Under the pieces are notes generated by a model that saw only the letters and a program-made list of their open reading frames with translations, was not told the origin of the DNA and did no database searches. Below are positions 7,996 through 16,354 of a stretch of DNA of 48,144 nt, piece by piece; within the stretch, counting starts at the first letter, position 1; every line of letters starts with the position of its first letter. The position numbers were made by a program, and so were the translations under genes. This DNA comes from Planktomarina sp. (lineage in GTDB: Bacteria; Pseudomonadota; Alphaproteobacteria; Rhodobacterales; Rhodobacteraceae): assembly GCA_016780825.1 (NCBI GenBank), contig JADHLF010000014.1, positions 1 through 48,144 on the forward strand. Direction: 5' to 3'.

Positions 7996-8595
7996 TCAGC
8001 CGTCTTTTTCCAGGGCATATTTTGCCAAGAGCGGCGCTTGGCTCATAAAAAATCCAAACAGCACAGCCGTTAGGCCAAAGGTTTTAAAATACACCCAAGT
8101 CTCCGTCGAGAAGAAGCGCCAAATCACCTCATTGAGCAGCGCCAGTCCAAAAAAGACCGCTGTGAACCGGCGCGTTAATATCATCCAACCCTCAGCCTGC
8201 ATCGGCAGAGCGTCCTGCATCACCAACCGGAGATAAGATTGCCCGCGCAGCAATCCAAATCCCAAAAGCCCCGCGAAAATAAGATAGATCAGCGTCGGTT
8301 TCATTTTGATAAATCGATCGTCATTCAACCAAACTGTTAATCCGCCAAAGACCGTCACCAAAAGCGCCGTCATGATCTGCATCGGAGAGATTTTTCCCGT
8401 CAGCTTCCACAAAATCGCCGTGCACAGCAATAGCAATGGGACAAACAGCGCCGTGACGAGGATGAACCCATCATAATCAGAACCGCCGAGGCTATAGCTT
8501 GTGCCCTTCATCTTCAGATAGGCGACAAAGAAGGCCAGCACAGGCCCAAACTCCAAAAGCGGCTTCACCCATTTTGGTAAATTTTCGTCAGACAT
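7996..8595 (-). CDS. yciB: Inner membrane-spanning protein YciB (septation protein A family)
   Basis: The 199-residue protein has about five or six membrane segments and the family landmarks LLEFGPVLAFF (residues 13-23), a central FGGLTVWLNDDRFIKMKPT motif and the C-terminal half LNEVIWRFFSTETWV with FKTFGLTAV. YciB/IspZ proteins take part in cell envelope integrity and division in enterobacteria; the molecular activity is unknown. Its ATG at 8595 is preceded by AAGGAAAGG. It follows the EamA transporter gene by 15 bases, so it is probably the last gene of the ftsY operon. Confidence 0.93.
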   Translation of the reverse strand: MSDENLPKWVKPLLEFGPVLAFFVAYLKMKGTSYSLGGSDYDGFILVTALFVPLLLLCTAILWKLTGKISPMQIMTALLVTVFGGLTVWLNDDRFIKMKPTLIYLIFAGLLGFGLLRGQSYLRLVMQDALPMQAEGWMILTRRFTAVFFGLALLNEVIWRFFSTETWVYFKTFGLTAVLFGFFMSQAPLLAKYALEKDG

Positions 8596-8610
8596 AATTC
8601 GCCTTTCCTT

Positions 8611-9513
8611 TTATCCCGCAAATTCAACTATCACAGCGCCCAGCGCAATCAAAGCCATCAAGGCCAAACGGCGCGGCCCGACGGTCTCTTTCAAAAACAA
8701 CCAGCCAATGAGAGCGGCAAAAATTGTCGATGTCTCGCGTAATACAGCCGCTTCTCCAACTTTATCCAATCGCGTGGCCAGTAAGATCGCACCGAAAGAG
8801 GCCATGGCCACCAATCCTCCAATCGGCGCGCGCCACATGAGGCCCTGCCGCGCCAAGGCGATGCCCTTGCGCCGTGCATAGGCCAGCGCCACAATCGGCA
8901 TGCTCCAAGAATCAATCACAAAGAACCAGGCCAGAAAGGTAAAAGGATCCGCCGCCGCTCGGATGCCATAGGCGTCATAGGTCGTATAAAGCGCCACAAA
9001 AAATCCCGTGAAGAGCGCCAGCACCAGTGCCAGACCCAATGTCTCACGTTCCAGTGTCACCGTGCGCATATTATAAACAGCCAGGCCAAAAATCCCGCAC
9101 AGAAGCACAGCCACCCCCAGCCATTGCCCGAAAGTGAAGACTTCCCCAAACAAGAGATAAGCCCCAATCACCGTAAAGAAGGGTCCCGATCCGCGGACCA
9201 CAGGGTAAACAACCGTATAGGCGCCGCGGGTGAAGGCCATCGCCTGCAAGACCTTATAAACCGTGTGGATCGCCCAAGCCCCGGCCAAAATTGGCCATAA
9301 ATGCGCCTCTGGCCAGGGCACCAGGAACAGCGCAAATGGCAAGGCCATCAAACCGTAGCTGGCGTCCATAGCCCCGCGCATCACCCAGGGGTCAATTCGC
9401 CCCTTTTGCATCGCAGCAAAGACCGCGTGCAACACAGCGGCCAAGAGCGCCAAAAGCATAGCGACCAACCGGCCCGTGTGGCTGCCTTCGATCGCAAGGA
9501 CCCACTCGGTCAC
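8611..9513 (-). CDS. EamA/DMT family transporter
   Basis: A 300-residue protein with roughly ten hydrophobic segments in two EamA halves. Each half ends in the type of sequence seen in drug/metabolite transporters (GPFFTVIGAYLLFGEVFTFGQWLGVAVLLCGI; STIFAALIGWLFLKE in separate stretches). The substrate is unknown. The start is GTG at 9513 and overlaps the ftsY stop (GTGA), pointing to coupled translation. The N terminus carries about 15 extra residues before the first helix, so a later start is possible but has no better signal. Confidence 0.85.
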   Translation of the reverse strand: MTEWVLAIEGSHTGRLVAMLLALLAAVLHAVFAAMQKGRIDPWVMRGAMDASYGLMALPFALFLVPWPEAHLWPILAGAWAIHTVYKVLQAMAFTRGAYTVVYPVVRGSGPFFTVIGAYLLFGEVFTFGQWLGVAVLLCGIFGLAVYNMRTVTLERETLGLALVLALFTGFFVALYTTYDAYGIRAAADPFTFLAWFFVIDSWSMPIVALAYARRKGIALARQGLMWRAPIGGLVAMASFGAILLATRLDKVGEAAVLRETSTIFAALIGWLFLKETVGPRRLALMALIALGAVIVEFAG

Positions 9514-10619
9514 GCGGAGGCCCCGGTCAAGGCCGCCGCAAATTCCTGAGGATCAAAAGCGTCAAGATCATCTATCTGTTCCCCAACGCCAATGGCATGA
9601 ATGGGCAATGCAAATTTATCAGCAAGGGAGACCAACACCCCGCCCTTGGCGGTGCCGTCCAATTTGGTCATGACCAGACCAGTGACATCCGCCATCCTGC
9701 GAAAAACTTCCACTTGGTTGACCGCATTTTGCCCGGTGGTCGCATCAAGAACCAAGACCGTGTTGTGCGGTGCATCGGGATCTTTCTTGCGGATCACGCG
9801 TATGATTTTCGACAGTTCCTCCATCAAATCTGCCCGGTTTTGCAACCGTCCCGCCGTATCAATCATCAAGAGGTCAGCGCCATCTTTTTCGGCCTGGGCC
9901 ATGGCGTCAAAGGCCAGGCTGGCCGGATCTGATCCTTCGGCGGCGGTCATCACGGGCACCCCGGCCCGTTCCCCCCAAACTTGCAACTGTCCCACCGCAG
10001 CGGCGCGAAAGGTATCTCCAGCCGCGATTACGACAGATTTTCCAGCCTTCTGAAACTGGCTCGCGAGTTTGCCGATGGTGGTGGTTTTCCCTGAACCGTT
10101 CACCCCCACCACCAAAATCACCTGCGGTTTTTTATTGTAAATCGGCAAGGGCCGGGCCACAGGTTCCATCACCCGCGCAATTTCTTCAGCCAAGGCTGAT
10201 TTGATTTCCGCAGTGGAGAGTTTCCGACCATAACGCCCTTCGGCCAAATTCGCCGTGAGGCGCACGGCCGTATCCACTCCCATATCCGACGAGATCAACA
10301 GCTCTTCAAGCTGCTCCAGCATGTCATCGTCCAACAGGCGGCGCGGTGCACGGCCAAACACCCCAGTTTTCTGAGGCAGGGGATCAACCGGCCGCCTGTC
10401 CACCTCCAAAGGGTCGATCGCGACCTGCGGTGCGCTGGCGCGCGGCATTGCCTCTTGCTCTGGCGGCGCCACTTGCACCGCCGCATCCGTTGCGACAGAA
10501 CTGGACGGGTTTTCCTCCTCCTCGGGCGCAACATCTTCTTGGACAATCGCATCCAGACCCTCTTCAAGCTTGGCAGAAGATTTAAAAAGTTTGGATTTCA
10601 ACTTACCAAAAAAGGACAT
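9510..10619 (-). CDS. ftsY: Signal recognition particle receptor FtsY
   Basis: GTPase that docks signal recognition particle-ribosome complexes at the membrane and hands nascent membrane proteins to SecYEG. A basic N terminus (FFGKLKSKLFKSS) and acidic linker of about 60 residues precede the NG domain. GTPase motifs are visible: G1 GVNGSGKTTTIGKLA, GDTFRAAA, G3 DTAGRLQNRADL, G4 TKLDGTAKGG. Total length is about 369 residues from the ATG at 10619, which has GGAG 7 bases upstream; two codons earlier lie GTG and TTG. The upstream neighbour is the diaphorase fusion gene, 96 bases away. Confidence 0.96.
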   Translation of the reverse strand: MSFFGKLKSKLFKSSAKLEEGLDAIVQEDVAPEEEENPSSSVATDAAVQVAPPEQEAMPRASAPQVAIDPLEVDRRPVDPLPQKTGVFGRAPRRLLDDDMLEQLEELLISSDMGVDTAVRLTANLAEGRYGRKLSTAEIKSALAEEIARVMEPVARPLPIYNKKPQVILVVGVNGSGKTTTIGKLASQFQKAGKSVVIAAGDTFRAAAVGQLQVWGERAGVPVMTAAEGSDPASLAFDAMAQAEKDGADLLMIDTAGRLQNRADLMEELSKIIRVIRKKDPDAPHNTVLVLDATTGQNAVNQVEVFRRMADVTGLVMTKLDGTAKGGVLVSLADKFALPIHAIGVGEQIDDLDAFDPQEFAAALTGASA

Positions 10620-10715
10620 CAACACGCTCCATTGTTCGCCGCGGGCTTCAAACTCGCCGCAGCGGCTGGGGCGAATGTAATCCTAGCCCTCGGCAATGCC
10701 AATGGCAGCCGCGCG

Positions 10716-12401
10716 CTAAATTTCCTTCGGGAAATATTTCATGATCGATTTGATCGGATTGGGTGCCGCCTGACCAAGTCCGCAGATCGAAGCCTCCACC
10801 ATCGCCGTGGTCAAATCCTCTAAAAGCGGCTGATCCCAGGTCTCTGCCTGCATCAATTTTACCGCCTTTTCACAGCCAACCCGACAAGGGGTACATTGCC
10901 CACAGCTTTCGTCCTCAAAGAATCGCAACATATTCAAGGCCGCAGCCCGCGGGCTGTCCTGATCCGACAGAACCACCACAGCGGCCGAACCAATGAAGGT
11001 TCCGAGCGGCTGCAATGTGTCAAAATCTAAGGGCACGTCATGGATCGATGCAGGCAGTAGCCCTGAAGATGGGCCACCCGGTTGATAGGCGGAAAAGACA
11101 TGGCCCTCCAACATCCCGCCACAGGCGGCAATGATATCGGTAATCGTGGATCCCGCAGGCAACAGATGCACGCCGGGGTTTTTCACCCGACCAGAAACGG
11201 AGTAACTGCGCAGTCCCTTCCGCCCATTATGCTCCACCGCGTTCAGGCACTCCGGCCCTTCGCGCACCACGCGCGCAACCCAGAGCAACGTTTCAACATT
11301 ATGCACCAAAGTGGGGCGATTGTGGATCCCCACCGCCGCCACAAAGGGCGGGCGATGACGCGGCAAGCCGCGCTTGCCTTCAATACTTTCAATCATCGCG
11401 CTTTCTTCACCGCAGATATAGGCCCCAGCCCCGCGCCGCAGATCAATATAGCCCGCAGGCACGAGCCCGGCCGCTTCCAATGCCGCAATCTCTTGCGCCA
11501 GAATATGCAGAACCGCCGGGTATTCGTCACGCATGTAGATAAAACAGGTTTCGGCCTCGACCGCCCAAGCGGCAATCAACATGCCTTCAAGAAACAGATG
11601 CGGTGTACGCTCGAGATAATAGCGATCCTTAAAGGTTCCCGGCTCGCCCTCATCGCCATTCACCGCCAAATAGCGCGGACCCGCATTGCCGCGCACGAAG
11701 CCCCATTTTGTGCCTGAGGGAAACCCTGCCCCCCCCAAGCCGCGCAACCCGCTTTGCTTTATCTGCGCCTGAACCTCTTGCCAATCACCACCCACGCGCA
11801 GCTCTTCGAGCCGCGCATAGCCACCGGCCGCGCGATAGGTCGCCAAATCTTCATAATCGGGAATATCGGCATGGGTGTGACCGGCGGAAATTGCCGCCAA
11901 AACCTTCTCGGGCGTTGCATGATCGATGTGATGGTGGCCCAGCTCAAGCACCGGGGCGGTGTCACAACGCCCCATGCAGGGCGCGCGGAGGACCCGCACC
12001 GCCTTGGGATCCAATCCTTGCTGCAAAGCCTCTCGCAATTGAGCCGCCCCAGCCAATTCGCACGATAAGCTGTCACAAACTCGCACGGTCAAAGCCGGCG
12101 GTGGCGTTTCCCCCTCTTTGACCACATCAAAATGCGCGTAAAAGGTCGCGACCTCATAGACCTCAGCCTGGCTCAAACGCATTTCTTCGGCCAGAGCGCG
12201 CAAATGCGCGGCCGAAAGATGGCCGTAAGCATCTTGAATAAGATGTAAAAATTCGATCAGCAGATCCCGACGGCGCGGTCTTTGCCCCAGCAACTCTTGC
12301 ACCTGTGACCATGCCAAATCGTCGAGCTGACGCCCTTTTGGCCGCACCCGGCCTCTGCCCGGTCCAGATTTCCAAACACCTTTTGACGATTCAATAGACA
12401 T
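10716..12401 (-). CDS. Fused NuoE/NuoF-type diaphorase subunit (formate dehydrogenase FdsG-FdsB-like)
   Basis: A 561-residue fusion of a 24-kDa thioredoxin-like 2Fe-2S domain (about residues 30-165) with a 51-kDa NADH/FMN/4Fe-4S domain (about 195-550). The first half keeps the four cluster ligands as VCDSLSC and APCMGRC. The second half shows the NADH/FMN glycine-rich GLGGAGFPSGTKW, NGDEGEPGTFKDR, GAGAYICGEESAM, and the 4Fe-4S ligands CGQCTPCRVGC plus SICGLGQ. In soluble NAD-dependent formate dehydrogenases the same modules pass electrons from the molybdenum subunit to NAD. Here no FdsA, FdsC or FdhD gene adjoins it: xseA is on one side and ftsY on the other. The protein looks intact. It could also be part of another NAD-reducing complex encoded elsewhere. 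Confidence 0.85.
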   Translation of the reverse strand: MSIESSKGVWKSGPGRGRVRPKGRQLDDLAWSQVQELLGQRPRRRDLLIEFLHLIQDAYGHLSAAHLRALAEEMRLSQAEVYEVATFYAHFDVVKEGETPPPALTVRVCDSLSCELAGAAQLREALQQGLDPKAVRVLRAPCMGRCDTAPVLELGHHHIDHATPEKVLAAISAGHTHADIPDYEDLATYRAAGGYARLEELRVGGDWQEVQAQIKQSGLRGLGGAGFPSGTKWGFVRGNAGPRYLAVNGDEGEPGTFKDRYYLERTPHLFLEGMLIAAWAVEAETCFIYMRDEYPAVLHILAQEIAALEAAGLVPAGYIDLRRGAGAYICGEESAMIESIEGKRGLPRHRPPFVAAVGIHNRPTLVHNVETLLWVARVVREGPECLNAVEHNGRKGLRSYSVSGRVKNPGVHLLPAGSTITDIIAACGGMLEGHVFSAYQPGGPSSGLLPASIHDVPLDFDTLQPLGTFIGSAAVVVLSDQDSPRAAALNMLRFFEDESCGQCTPCRVGCEKAVKLMQAETWDQPLLEDLTTAMVEASICGLGQAAPNPIKSIMKYFPKEI

Positions 12402-12540
12402 GATCTGTTCCTCAATTCATTGTGGCTGGTTTAACCCGCAACCCGGCCCTGACATAGGTCGAAATACGACACCACTTGCAACAGATGCGTTTTCTCATGC
12501 CTCAATAGGCATCCCCTGACCCCAATCAGAACAATTGTCC

Positions 12541-14079
12541 CTACTCAGGTGGAGTCGGCTTGGCCCGGCCTGCGGGACGGGCAGCGGCAGGTTGCGCCAT
12601 CGCAAAGCGCCCATCGGCAAACTCGATTTCCAGAGCCTGCGCGGCCTCGGCGCCCGCCACATTGGTGATCAAAGCCTGCCCAGAACGCACCACCGCATAG
12701 CCACGGCGCAGGGTCTCACGATATCCCAAAGTTTCGCGCAGCCGGTCACAGGCCCCAAGCTGCTCGCGGCGTTTTTGCAATTGCCGTTCAAAGGTTTGCT
12801 CCAACCGCGTTTCCAGATCATCAAGATCTTTGCGCAACCGCCCCACGCGCTCAGCCAAGGGCGCTGGACGCAGACGCGATGCGCCAGCCCGCAGCATCTG
12901 CCGGGCAGAGAGCGCCGCCCGCTCCAAACCTGTCGGCAGGCGCTGACCCAAGGCCTGCAACTGCCGCGCCTCTTGCGCCAATATCCGCCCCAAGGCCGAG
13001 GGCTTAATCTGCCCCGCAGACGCGATCAGGCGCAGCTGTTGTTTTTGCACCAGGCTCCGCAGCGCCAGCGGCAAGCGCCCCTCCCAATGGTCCAAACGCT
13101 GCTGCGCCGAATGCGTCAGGCTGTCGGGACGCGGCAAAGCGCGGGCCAAATCGGCCAGCCTTTGTTTGCGCCGCGTCATGATATTGGCCAAGCCCTGCGC
13201 CGCCCTGGCGCCCTTGGCACGGGTTTCGGCCAAAAGGTCCAAGCGTACCGGCACCGCCAATTCAGCAGCGGCACTGGGGGTGGGCGCGCGCATGTCAGAG
13301 ACGAAATCAATCAAAGTCGTATCGGTTTCATGGCCCACAGCGGAAATCAGGGGAATCTCCGAGGCCGCCGCGGCGCGTGCAACGATTTCCTCATTGAACC
13401 CCCAAAGATCCTCAATAGAGCCGCCGCCGCGCGCCACAATCAGCAAATCTGGCCGTGGCAAAGCCCCGCCCGGGGTCATGGCATTGAACCCAGCAATCGC
13501 GCGCGCCACTTCGGCGGCGCAATTGGCCCCTTGTACCGCGACCGGCCAAACCAAGACTTTCCGCGGGAAACGGTCGCGCAAGCGGTGCAAAATATCGCGA
13601 ATCACCGCGCCGGTGGGGGAGGTCACAACCCCAATCACGTCGGGCAAAAAGGGCAATGCCTGTTTGCGTGCCGGGTCAAACAACCCTTCAGCGGACAAGG
13701 CCGTTTTGCGCTTTTCCAACATGGCCATCAATGCCCCCACCCCGGCGACAGCCACATCATCCACATTCAGATTGTATTTGGACTGCCCGCCGAAAGAGGT
13801 CATTTTGCCACTGACAACCACCTCCATCCCCTCCTCAGGGAGGACAGAGAGTTTTGAGACCTGGCCTTTCCAAGTGGTGCAGGCCAGGGCGTTGCGCTCA
13901 TCTTTTACATCGAAATACATATGCCCCGAGCGGGCCTGAACCACGCGCCCGACTTCGCCCTTGACCCTTATGCGACCAAATTCCGTCTCTAGGGTGCGTT
14001 TCACGGCACCTGAAATTTCCGAGACCGTAAATTCTGGGGCATTCTCGCCAAGACGGGGATCGTCAATAAGATCAGACAT
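12541..14079 (-). CDS. xseA: Exodeoxyribonuclease VII large subunit
   Basis: Large subunit of the exonuclease that degrades single-stranded DNA to oligonucleotides in repair and recombination. The 512-residue protein starts with the OB-fold segment (TVSEISGAVKRTLE, IRVKGEVGRV, GHMYFDVKD; residues 17-65), then the catalytic domain with VVTSPTGAVIRDILHRL, ARGGGSIEDLWGFNEE and ISAVGHETDTTLIDFVSD, and a long arginine-rich coiled C-terminal region. The small subunit gene xseB is not nearby. It is divergent from purD with 70 bases between them. Confidence 0.96.
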   Translation of the reverse strand: MSDLIDDPRLGENAPEFTVSEISGAVKRTLETEFGRIRVKGEVGRVVQARSGHMYFDVKDERNALACTTWKGQVSKLSVLPEEGMEVVVSGKMTSFGGQSKYNLNVDDVAVAGVGALMAMLEKRKTALSAEGLFDPARKQALPFLPDVIGVVTSPTGAVIRDILHRLRDRFPRKVLVWPVAVQGANCAAEVARAIAGFNAMTPGGALPRPDLLIVARGGGSIEDLWGFNEEIVARAAAASEIPLISAVGHETDTTLIDFVSDMRAPTPSAAAELAVPVRLDLLAETRAKGARAAQGLANIMTRRKQRLADLARALPRPDSLTHSAQQRLDHWEGRLPLALRSLVQKQQLRLIASAGQIKPSALGRILAQEARQLQALGQRLPTGLERAALSARQMLRAGASRLRPAPLAERVGRLRKDLDDLETRLEQTFERQLQKRREQLGACDRLRETLGYRETLRRGYAVVRSGQALITNVAGAEAAQALEIEFADGRFAMAQPAAARPAGRAKPTPPE

Positions 14080-14149
14080 AGTGCACCTTGTGACCAGAGT
14101 TGATGCAGCTTAGAACGCGGGCAAGCAAAGGCCAAGGGGAGCGCGTGTC

Positions 14150-15412
14150 ATGAATATCTTAATTTTGGGCAGCGGAGGCCGCGAGCATTCATTGGCCTGG
14201 GCCGTTGCGCAAAATCCGAAATGCGACCGGCTGATGGTTGCGCCAGGCAATGCCGGCATCGCGAAAATTGCGGATTGTGTGGATCTGGATATTTTGGACG
14301 GCGCCGCTGTTCTCGCGTTTGTCCGAGATCAGGCAATTGATTTTGTGATCATTGGTCCTGAAGCCCCTTTGGCTGCGGGTGTCGCCGATACCTTGCGGGC
14401 CGCCGATGTGCTCTGCTTTGGTCCCAGTCAGGCGGCCGCGCAGCTGGAAGCCTCAAAATTCTTTACCAAATCGATCTGCGACGCCGCAGGTGCGCCCACT
14501 GCCGGATATGGCCATTTTACCGACCTGCAAAGCGCCGCGGACTATCTGCGCAAAATGGGTGCGCCGATCGTCGTCAAAGCCGATGGGCTGGCGGCGGGCA
14601 AAGGCGTGATTGTTGCCATGAGCGAGCAAGAAGCCCTTGAGGCTTTGGAGGATATGTTCGGCGGGGAATTTGGCAGCGCAGGCGCGGAAGTGGTGATTGA
14701 AGAATTCATGGAGGGCGAAGAGGCCTCCTATTTCATCCTCTGTGATGGCCGTGATGTTTTGGCCATTGGCACCGCACAGGATCACAAGCGCGTAGGCGAG
14801 GGAGACACTGGCCCCAATACCGGCGGCATGGGCGCCTATAGCCCCGCGCCAGTTTTGACAGATGAGATTGCCGAGCAGGCCATGCGCGACATCATCAAAC
14901 CCACTATGGCGGAGATGGCCCGGCGGGGCACGCCGTACCAAGGCGTGCTTTATGCGGGTTTGATGATCAAAGACGGCAAGGCCCGCTTGGTGGAATATAA
15001 TGCCCGCTTTGGCGATCCGGAATGCCAGGTGCTGATGATGCGGCTGGGGGCACAGGCGCTGGATTTGCTGCTGGCCTGCGCTGAAGAACGGCTGTCAGAG
15101 GTTCAAGTCAATTGGGCCGCAGACCATGCTTTGACGGTTGTCATGGCCGCCAAGGGCTACCCCGGCGCTTATGGGAAGGGCACGGTGATTTCGGGGTTAG
15201 ACGCCCTGCCCGACAGCTCATCGGCCACTTGCTTTCATGCCGGAACCGCGCAAATCGGTGCAGATGTCACCGCACAGGGGGGGCGGGTTTTGAATGTTAC
15301 AGCGCGCGCCGCAAGCCTTCGTGAGGCCCGTGCCATGGCCTATGACATGGTTGATCAAATCGATTGGCCTGAAGGGTTTTGCCGCCGCGACATCGGTTGG
15401 CGCGCACTTTAA
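14150..15412 (+). CDS. purD: Phosphoribosylamine-glycine ligase
   Basis: ATP-grasp enzyme of purine synthesis that joins glycine to 5-phosphoribosylamine. The 420-residue protein has the N-terminal MNILILGSGGREHSLAW, the ATP-grasp core including VVKADGLAAGKGV and EEFMEGEEASYF, the glycine/phosphate motif NTGGMGAYSPAP and the metal-binding EYNARFGDPECQ. Full length for the family. AGGGGAG precedes the ATG. It is a single-gene unit that ends in a strong inverted repeat shared with the convergent ferredoxin gene. Confidence 0.97.
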   Translation: MNILILGSGGREHSLAWAVAQNPKCDRLMVAPGNAGIAKIADCVDLDILDGAAVLAFVRDQAIDFVIIGPEAPLAAGVADTLRAADVLCFGPSQAAAQLEASKFFTKSICDAAGAPTAGYGHFTDLQSAADYLRKMGAPIVVKADGLAAGKGVIVAMSEQEALEALEDMFGGEFGSAGAEVVIEEFMEGEEASYFILCDGRDVLAIGTAQDHKRVGEGDTGPNTGGMGAYSPAPVLTDEIAEQAMRDIIKPTMAEMARRGTPYQGVLYAGLMIKDGKARLVEYNARFGDPECQVLMMRLGAQALDLLLACAEERLSEVQVNWAADHALTVVMAAKGYPGAYGKGTVISGLDALPDSSSATCFHAGTAQIGADVTAQGGRVLNVTARAASLREARAMAYDMVDQIDWPEGFCRRDIGWRAL

Positions 15413-15420
15413 GAGCACCT

Positions 15421-15449
15421 GTGGCCGCAGTTCAAAAACTTGCGGCCAC
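15421..15449. terminator. Bidirectional terminator between purD and ferredoxin gene
   Basis: GTGGCCGCA (15421-15429) pairs perfectly with TGCGGCCAC (15441-15449), and an inner AGTT/AACT extends the stem past a one-base bulge. It lies between two convergent stop codons. Confidence 0.7.
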
Positions 15450-15467
15450 GTCAGTGTCGTCCAGAGT

Positions 15468-15791
15468 TTAGATCTGGCGCTCTGGCATCCTCACAACCAA
15501 CCCATCCAAAGCGTCAGAGACGCGCAATTGGCAGGTTAAACGCGATTGGCCTGGTTTGGGTTCAAAGGCAAAATCCAGCATGTCTTCTTCCATACCGTCC
15601 ATTTCAGGCAGTTTATCAACCCAGGCACTGTCAACATAGACATGGCAGGTTGAGCAGGCGCAGGCGCCGCCGCAATCGGCTTCGATGCCAGGAATGTTGT
15701 TGTCCCTTGCGCCCTCCATGACGGTCAGCCCATTGGCCACCTCCACCACATGTTCTGCGCCACCGTGTTCAATATATGTAATTTTGGCCAT
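15468..15791 (-). CDS. 2Fe-2S ferredoxin, FdVI/adrenodoxin type
   Basis: A 107-residue plant/vertebrate-type ferredoxin. Cluster ligands are Cys40, Cys46, Cys49 (pattern C-x5-C-x2-C in DCGGACACSTCH) and Cys87 (LTCQL). The surrounding HVYVDSAWVDKLP and acidic EMDGMEEDMLDF match the adrenodoxin/FdVI group, which donates electrons to cytochromes P450 or serves iron-sulfur assembly in alphaproteobacteria. I start it at the ATG at 15791 (MAKITYIEHGG), where the family begins; the longer frame adds 17 non-conserved residues. No obvious partner reductase is in the window apart from general flavoproteins. Confidence 0.93.
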   Translation of the reverse strand: MAKITYIEHGGAEHVVEVANGLTVMEGARDNNIPGIEADCGGACACSTCHVYVDSAWVDKLPEMDGMEEDMLDFAFEPKPGQSRLTCQLRVSDALDGLVVRMPERQI

Positions 15792-15878
15792 GTATTTGTA
15801 TCTCGCTAGACTGTTTCTTCTCTGAGGTAACATGTAATTCAAAAAATTCTACCCCCCATGAGGGTGGAATAATGTCAC

Positions 15879-15911
15879 TTGCGATATTGCTGAAATGTTC
15901 TATTTTTGTTC
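15879..15911 (+). promoter_or_regulatory. LexA (SOS) box with overlapping promoter
   Basis: GTTC (15897-15900), seven bases, GTTC (15908-15911) is the direct-repeat SOS box of alphaproteobacteria. A TTGCGA (15879-15884) and TATTTT (15901-15906), 16 bases apart, fit a promoter whose -10 hexamer lies inside the box, so LexA would block polymerase. Predicted transcription would begin near 15913, at an ATG. Confidence 0.75.
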
Positions 15912-15912
15912 T

Positions 15913-16287
15913 ATGTTGTGCGACTCTCCTAACACTTGGCCCATCCCCCCCGCCGCCCTGCCTCATGCTATGCTGGAGCTGCCCCCAAATGGGGCACGCG
16001 TGACAGTGGCCGGTCTGGTGCTGGTGCGCCAAAGGCCCGGCACGGCCAATGGGGTCATTTTCATCACGCTGGAAGATGAGACCGGGGTGTGCAATGTGAT
16101 CGTCTGGCGCAAACTCTATGAGCGTTACCGGCGCGCCGTGATCTCGGGGCGTATGTTGCGAATCACCGGGCGCATTCAACGCGAAGGCGCTGTATGCCAC
16201 GTGATCGCTGAGCATGTGGAAGATATATCTTTTATGCTGGATGATCTCTTGCTGCCAGAGGCCAGTCGCGCCACCGAGCAGCCGTAA
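15913..16287 (+). CDS. Stand-alone OB-fold protein, remnant of error-prone polymerase ImuC/DnaE2
   Basis: A 124-codon frame whose residues about 30-105 match the C-terminal OB domain of ImuC/DnaE2: GARVTVAGLVLVRQRPGTA, FITLEDETGVCNVIVW, ITGRIQREG. The polymerase (normally over 1000 residues) and its partners imuA and imuB are absent; the ferredoxin gene is directly upstream on the other strand. The usual C-terminal tail of ImuC is also missing. The SOS box ends two bases before the ATG at 15913, so the message may be leaderless; another ATG at 15970 is possible. The frame is open and its conserved residues intact, so it is either a recent deletion product or a kept small DNA-binding protein under SOS control. 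The N-terminal 25 residues match nothing I recognise. Confidence 0.65.
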   Translation: MLCDSPNTWPIPPAALPHAMLELPPNGARVTVAGLVLVRQRPGTANGVIFITLEDETGVCNVIVWRKLYERYRRAVISGRMLRITGRIQREGAVCHVIAEHVEDISFMLDDLLLPEASRATEQP

Positions 16288-16311
16288 TCGCGCTGAGGCC
16301 AAAACCAAAAA

Positions 16312-16335
16312 GGGCGGCCCCAGAGCCGCCCCTTT
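16312..16335. terminator. Bidirectional terminator hairpin
   Basis: GGGCGGC (16312-16318) pairs with GCCGCCC (16325-16331) over a six-base loop, with flanking AAAA and CTTT extending it past a bulge. It lies between the convergent OB-fold remnant and degP, and is followed on the minus strand by a T-rich stretch. Confidence 0.7.
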
Positions 16336-16354
16336 CACCACCAGTCTGTGGCCG

